NCBI GenBank assembly: GCA_005789975.1
Contig: SXWC01000034.1
Location: forward strand, 1 to 10,102
Source: Planctomycetaceae bacterium
GTDB taxonomy: Bacteria; Planctomycetota; Planctomycetia; Pirellulales; UBA1268
DNA: 10,102 nt
Direction of reading: 5' to 3'
Each line of letters starts with the position of its first letter. Position 1 is the stretch's first letter. A program made the translations under genes and the position numbers. The notes beneath the pieces are model-generated. The model was not told the DNA's origin and ran no database searches. It worked only from the letters and a program-made list of their open reading frames with translations. Positions 5,648 through 10,102 of the stretch are shown here, piece by piece.

Positions 5648-6832
5648 ATGAAGATCATCTCGCGATACGTGCTCTGGGAGTTGCTCCAGGTGTTCCTGGT
5701 GGCGCTGACGGCGCTCACGCTCTTCATGCTGGTCGTCGGCCTGGTCCGCGAGGCCCAGCAGCAGGGGCTCGGCCTCATCCAGATCCTGATGCTGGTCCCC
5801 TACGTCCTCCCCGAGGCGATGCGGTTCGCCGTGCCGGGCACCATGCTCTTCGCGGTGGCCAGCGTCTTCGGCCGGATGTCGGCCTCCAACGAGGTGATCG
5901 CACTGAAGGCGGCGGGCATCTCGCCGGTGGCGATCATCTGGCCGGCGGCGGCGCTCGCGCTGGTGGTGAGTTTCGTGTCGGTCTGGCTCAACGACGTCGC
6001 CGTCTCCTGGGGCCGCGACGGTGTCCGGCAGGTCGTGGTCAGCAGCGTCGAGCAGATCATTTATGGCCGGCTCCGGCAGCAGCGGTCCTACAGCACCCCG
6101 CAGATCTCGATCAACGTCAAGGCGGTCGATGGAAAGCGGTTGATCCGCCCCACGCTCACCTTCCAGTCGAGCACCAACGGGCCGCCGGCCACGGTCTCGG
6201 CGGCCGAGGCCGAACTCACCGCCGATGCGGCCAAAGGCACGCTGGTCGTCACCTTCCGCGACGGCACGCTCCACATGGGCGACTACACCGCCTCGTTTCC
6301 GGATTCGATCGTCCGCGAGGTGCCCCTCGACACCGTCAGCCGCAAGAGCTCGACATCGACGAGCCCCTCGGAGATTGCGATGGCCCAGTTCACGGCGGCC
6401 CGCGTCGATGAGATGAAGAAGATCGACGGCATCGAACAACTCGCCGCCGGCAAGACGGCGATGAACCTCCTTACCGGAAAGATGGAGCTGACCGCGCCGG
6501 TGCACACGGCCTATGAGCGGGAAATGCTGCGGCAGGAAAGGAACCGGCTCAACCGGATCATCATGGAGCCCTGGCGGCGGTGGGCCAACGGCTTCAGCTG
6601 CCTCTGCTTCCTGCTGGTCGGTGCGCCGATGGCGATCCGCATGCGCAACGCGGACTTTCTCACGAGCTTCTTTCTCTGCTTCCTGCCGATCCTCTTCGTC
6701 TACTATCCGATCTTCATGCTCGGCGTCGATCAGGCGAAGCGGGGTTCCGTTCCGCCCGTGGCGGTCTGGATGGGCAACGTGCTGATCACGCTCTGGGGCT
6801 GGTGGTTGCTTCGCCGCGTCATCCGCCAGTGA
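5648..6832 (+). CDS. LptF/LptG-family (YjgP/YjgQ) permease
   Basis: This 394-aa protein has the LptF/LptG plan: three N-terminal membrane helices (about 12-33, 46-75, 93-117), a periplasmic beta-rich region (about 118-310), and three C-terminal helices (about 313-331, 338-360, 370-390). The cytoplasmic motif SNEVIALKAAGIS at 80-92 matches the family's conserved coupling segment. LptF and LptG form the inner-membrane part of the LptB2FG transporter that extracts lipopolysaccharide and passes it to LptC. Such genes usually come in pairs; here only one is present and no lptB or lptC is in the window, so a partner must be elsewhere or the protein acts as a homodimer. The part assigned to the periplasm includes a Ser/Thr-rich stretch (231-240) and a charged segment before helix 4. 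The gene before it encodes a lipopolysaccharide-kinase-like protein, which supports an envelope glycolipid role. Whether it is LptF or LptG cannot be decided. Confidence 0.85.
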   Translation: MKIISRYVLWELLQVFLVALTALTLFMLVVGLVREAQQQGLGLIQILMLVPYVLPEAMRFAVPGTMLFAVASVFGRMSASNEVIALKAAGISPVAIIWPAAALALVVSFVSVWLNDVAVSWGRDGVRQVVVSSVEQIIYGRLRQQRSYSTPQISINVKAVDGKRLIRPTLTFQSSTNGPPATVSAAEAELTADAAKGTLVVTFRDGTLHMGDYTASFPDSIVREVPLDTVSRKSSTSTSPSEIAMAQFTAARVDEMKKIDGIEQLAAGKTAMNLLTGKMELTAPVHTAYEREMLRQERNRLNRIIMEPWRRWANGFSCLCFLLVGAPMAIRMRNADFLTSFFLCFLPILFVYYPIFMLGVDQAKRGSVPPVAVWMGNVLITLWGWWLLRRVIRQ

Positions 6833-6842
6833 CAAGCGGGTG

Positions 6843-6870
6843 TTGCCCTGCGGGGTGAATCTGGCACAAT
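6843..6870 (+). promoter_or_regulatory. Predicted promoter of the isomerase/protease pair
   Basis: TTGCCC (6843-6848), a 16-bp spacer and CACAAT (6865-6870) form a reasonable sigma-70-type site. Transcription would start near 6877, giving a leader of about 43 bases before the ATG at 6920. It lies in the 87-bp gap after the permease gene. Confidence 0.4.
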
Positions 6871-6905
6871 CGCGGGGTGTTCAGGGAACCGTTCGCACAC
6901 CGTCA

Positions 6906-6910
6906 CGGAG
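6906..6910 (+). promoter_or_regulatory. Ribosome binding site of the isomerase gene
   Basis: CGGAG, with nine bases to the ATG at 6920. The spacing is acceptable and supports that start. Confidence 0.4.
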
Positions 6911-6919
6911 CCACGTCGC

Positions 6920-7918
<999 letters not shown>

Positions 7919-7933
7919 GCGGCGGCGTGCCGC

Positions 7934-7940
7934 GGGAGGG
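7934..7940 (+). promoter_or_regulatory. Ribosome binding site deciding the start of the secreted protein
   Basis: GGGAGGG, four bases before the ATG at 7945 (five from the GGAGG core). A GTG at 7942 is too close to it, which favours 7945. Confidence 0.5.
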
Positions 7941-7944
7941 CGTG

Positions 7945-9549
7945 ATGCGTTGTCATGGGCAGTGGCCGTGCGATGGGGGGCTGGCGCGGTCCGTCGTCGT
8001 TGCCCGCGACCTCGTCGTCATGGCGTGTGCCGCGACGATGGCGATCCCCTCCATCGGCCGCGCCGATCCCGCCGCGCGTCCGGCGGCCGGCCTCGCGGAA
8101 CTCGACGAGGCGTTCACCACGGCGGCCGTTTTGCTGGCCAAGACCGCCGAGAGCGGTGGGCACGCCGAGCTGGCGAAGATGATCACGGAGTGGAATCTCC
8201 CCGCCGCAGGCGAACGTCAGCTCGTCGTGTCGATCCCGGCCGGGCTGGAGAAGCCGGCGATGGTCGACACCCCGGCCGAGGAGACCGTCTGGAACGATTT
8301 CTGCGCAGCCCGCCGTGCCCGGGCCGCCGGCCTCTTCGAGCACGCCGTCGCCGCATCCCGGGCACATGATCGCGCGGCCACCCGAGCCGAACTCTCCGCT
8401 CCGGTCGATCCGCGGGCCTCGCCCCTTCCCCAACGATCGTGCGAGGCGATTCGGCTTCTCTCTCTCTGTCTGCGCGACGACCCCCACCATGAACGTGCCC
8501 GGGCGGCCGGGGGCTGGGTGAGGCGCGGTGACGACTGGCTTTGGCCCGAGGCCGCGCGGCGGCTCGACAAGGGAGAGGCCTACGACCCGGCCTTCGGCTG
8601 GATGCCGAAGGCGAAGCTCGTACGCCACCGGGACGGCGAACGGCTCGATCGTGGCCGCTGGATCACGGCCGCCGAAGACGCGACGACGCCGCGGGACGTC
8701 AAGCACGGCCGCGAGTTTCTCTCCGACCACTGGGAGATCGTCTCCGCCGCGAGCCTCGAAGACGCGGCGGCGCTCGCCCTGCGGTTGGAGGAGACGGCCG
8801 ATGTCTGGCGGCAGGTCTTCGGGGCCTTCGCCTTCGAGCCGAAGGAGCTGGAGAAGCGGCTCGCCGGCAGGGGCCGGGTCGCCCCGCACACGCCCCACTC
8901 GGCGATCCTCTGCGCAGACCGTGGACAATACCGGACGGAACTGGAGCCGCTCGAGCCGCTCATCGGCCGGACCAACGGCATCTACTGGACGCCGACCAAG
9001 ACGATTTGGTTTTTCGTCGATGCGGCCGGCGGCGAGGGTCCCGAGGACGACGTCACGGCCGAGCCCGATCCGATCACGGTCCACCATGAGGCCACGCACC
9101 AGCTCTTCGCCGAATCACGGCACGACACCACGAAGGCCCGACAGCTCGCGGGCGAGCGGTGCGGCTTCTGGGTGATCGAGGCGGCGGGCTGCTATCTGGA
9201 GACGATTCAGCCGACGCCTTTCGGCTGGACGGTGGGCGGCCGCGACGCGGGCCGGGTGCCCGCCGCGAAGGAGCGGCTCGACGAGGGCTTTTTCATGCCG
9301 CTGGCGGAGCTCTGCGGCCTGGGCCGCAGGGAGCTGCAGGCGCACGACCGGCTGCCGCAGCTTTACAGTCAGTTCGCGGGCCTGGCCGACTTCTTCATGA
9401 ACGGCAGCGGCGGTCGGTACCGCGAGTCGTTCGTGGAGTATCTTGTCCGCGTCTACTCGGGCACGGCCGATCCCGACACGCTCTCCCGTCTCTGCAAGCA
9501 GAGCTACGCCGATCTCGACGCCGAATACCGCCGCCATCTCTCGCGGTGA
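7945..9549 (+). CDS. Secreted DUF1570-like HExxH metalloprotease-type protein
   Basis: A 534-aa protein. Residues 1-40 look like a signal peptide: arginine at 15 and 21, a hydrophobic run (about 17-36), and likely cleavage after GRA at 38-40. The middle region (about 50-330) is largely helical, charged and unrecognised. Near the C-terminus, H381-E-A-T-H385 is an HExxH zinc motif within TVHHEATHQLF. E412 in FWVIEAAGCYLET is a plausible third ligand 27 residues after the second His, the gluzincin pattern. This arrangement resembles DUF1570 proteins, which are frequent in planctomycetes and whose substrates are unknown. After the motif come a helical region and a closing segment (SFVEYLVRVYSG) that often ends such domains. 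It would act outside the cytoplasm. The open frame extends back into the isomerase gene, but the start at 7945 has the ribosome site and signal peptide. Activity is inferred only from the motif. Confidence 0.75.
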   Translation: MRCHGQWPCDGGLARSVVVARDLVVMACAATMAIPSIGRADPAARPAAGLAELDEAFTTAAVLLAKTAESGGHAELAKMITEWNLPAAGERQLVVSIPAGLEKPAMVDTPAEETVWNDFCAARRARAAGLFEHAVAASRAHDRAATRAELSAPVDPRASPLPQRSCEAIRLLSLCLRDDPHHERARAAGGWVRRGDDWLWPEAARRLDKGEAYDPAFGWMPKAKLVRHRDGERLDRGRWITAAEDATTPRDVKHGREFLSDHWEIVSAASLEDAAALALRLEETADVWRQVFGAFAFEPKELEKRLAGRGRVAPHTPHSAILCADRGQYRTELEPLEPLIGRTNGIYWTPTKTIWFFVDAAGGEGPEDDVTAEPDPITVHHEATHQLFAESRHDTTKARQLAGERCGFWVIEAAGCYLETIQPTPFGWTVGGRDAGRVPAAKERLDEGFFMPLAELCGLGRRELQAHDRLPQLYSQFAGLADFFMNGSGGRYRESFVEYLVRVYSGTADPDTLSRLCKQSYADLDAEYRRHLSR

Positions 9550-9631
9550 GGTTCTTTTCCGCCGGAACTGCACCAGGCGGAGTCACGCTGTTTCCGCCCC
9601 GGGGGTTCCGCGGGTGAGAAGACCGCCGTGT

Positions 9632-9661
9632 TTGACGGCTGTTTCCCGCCACTTCTACACT
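9632..9661 (+). promoter_or_regulatory. Predicted sigma-70 promoter of transketolase
   Basis: TTGACG (9632-9637), an 18-bp spacer and TACACT (9656-9661) make the best plus-strand promoter in the window. Transcription would start near 9668, about 28 bases before the ATG at 9696. The 146-bp gap 9550-9695 shows no clear terminator for the gene before it. Confidence 0.65.
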
Positions 9662-9684
9662 TCCCGCGTCCATTCACCGCCCCC

Positions 9685-9690
9685 AAGGAG
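9685..9690 (+). promoter_or_regulatory. Ribosome binding site of tkt
   Basis: AAGGAG with five bases to the ATG at 9696 is the strongest Shine-Dalgarno in the window and fixes the transketolase start. Confidence 0.7.
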
Positions 9691-9695
9691 CCTGC

Positions 9696-10102
9696 ATGTC
9701 CAGCGCCGTGCCCCACGCCATCGACCTCGATCGCCTCGCGATCGACACGATCCGCACCCTCTCGATGGATGCCGTCGAGGCGGCGAAGAGCGGCCATCCC
9801 GGCACGCCGATGGCCCTGGCACCCGTGGCGTTCACCATCTGGAAGGATTTCCTCCGCTACGACCCGGCCGATCCCCAGTGGCCCAATCGCGACCGCTTCG
9901 TGCTCTCCTGCGGCCACGCGTCGATGCTCCTCTATTCGTTGATTCACCTCGCGGGCATCCGCCGCACGTGCGGCGCGGCGGCCGTGTCACTCGACGAGAT
10001 CAAGAAGTTCCGCCAGCTCGACAGCGTCTGCGCGGGCCATCCCGAGCACCACATGACCGCCGGCATCGAGACCACCACAGGGCCGCTCGGCCAGGGCGTC
10101 GC
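9696..10102 (+). CDS. tkt: Transketolase, N-terminal part
   Basis: The gene runs off the right edge after 135 complete codons. Transketolase moves two-carbon ketol units between sugar phosphates in the pentose phosphate pathway, using thiamine diphosphate. The N-terminal half seen here carries the cofactor-domain hallmarks: [13 protein letters not shown] with H34, [16 protein letters not shown] with H74, GHPEHH with H115, and [12 protein letters not shown] at 124-135. In the commonest family form the second motif reads S-N/A-G-H-G-S; here it is S-C-G-H-A-S, an unusual but conservative change. The start has a strong ribosome site (AAGGAG) and a clear sigma-70 promoter, in keeping with a housekeeping enzyme that is transcribed on its own. 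The catalytic middle and C-terminal domains are outside the window, so completeness cannot be checked. Confidence 0.93.
   Translation, partial: MSSAVPHAIDLDRLAIDTIRTLSMDAVEAAKSGHPGTPMALAPVAFTIWKDFLRYDPADPQWPNRDRFVLSCGHASMLLYSLIHLAGIRRTCGAAAVSLDEIKKFRQLDSVCAGHPEHHMTAGIETTTGPLGQGV

Noticed and set aside
5519..6835. Minus-strand open frame of 438 codons opposite the permease
   Set aside because: The translation is an Asp/His/Arg/Glu-rich low-complexity chain, the usual antisense image of a GC-rich membrane-protein gene.
9550..9631. Terminator after the secreted protein gene
   Set aside because: Only 4-bp stems such as TTCC-GCC-GGAA were found, without a following T-run.

Overview
The window is GC-rich, gene-dense bacterial chromosome. 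Small lipoproteins, a DUF1570-type metalloprotease, a PP2C phosphatase with membrane helices and an LPS-type export permease together suggest a Planctomycetota member, probably near Pirellulales. This is an inference from gene content and composition; there is no rRNA or other marker gene in the window. No mobile element, tRNA, rRNA or CRISPR array was seen, and no gap between genes exceeds 170 bases.

Layout. The left edge holds the first 21 codons of carB (minus strand), divergent from an AhpD-like peroxidase gene (193-744, plus). Converging on that gene is a minus-strand set of three, read right to left: a PEGA-domain lipoprotein (2415-3056), a PaaK-like adenylate-forming ligase (1103-2407) and a small DUF971 zinc-site protein (786-1106). 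They are tightly packed (7-bp gap, then a 4-bp ATGA overlap), so they are probably one operon. From 3204 everything reads rightward: a PP2C phosphatase with two C-terminal membrane helices (3204-4532), an InaA/WaaP-like kinase-fold protein (4702-5565), a single LptF/LptG-family permease (5648-6832), a TIM-barrel sugar isomerase/epimerase (6920-7918), a secreted HExxH protease-like protein (7945-9549) and the start of transketolase (9696 to the right edge).

How the genes may fit together. The kinase-like protein and the LptF/G permease both belong to families linked to lipopolysaccharide core modification and transport, and the PP2C protein just upstream is membrane-anchored. Together they look like a small envelope-related neighbourhood. 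The isomerase and the secreted protein are only 26 bp apart and probably co-transcribed. carB and transketolase are core metabolism at the edges. Several upstream regions carry a recognisable sigma-70-type -10 box of the form TAnAnT or close to it; the best promoters are those of carB, the isomerase gene and tkt.

Overall this is mostly ordinary chromosomal sequence. The points most worth a second look are the phosphatase-kinase-permease row, the ligase/DUF971 coupling and a possible leaderless start for the permease. I found no convincing undescribed system.
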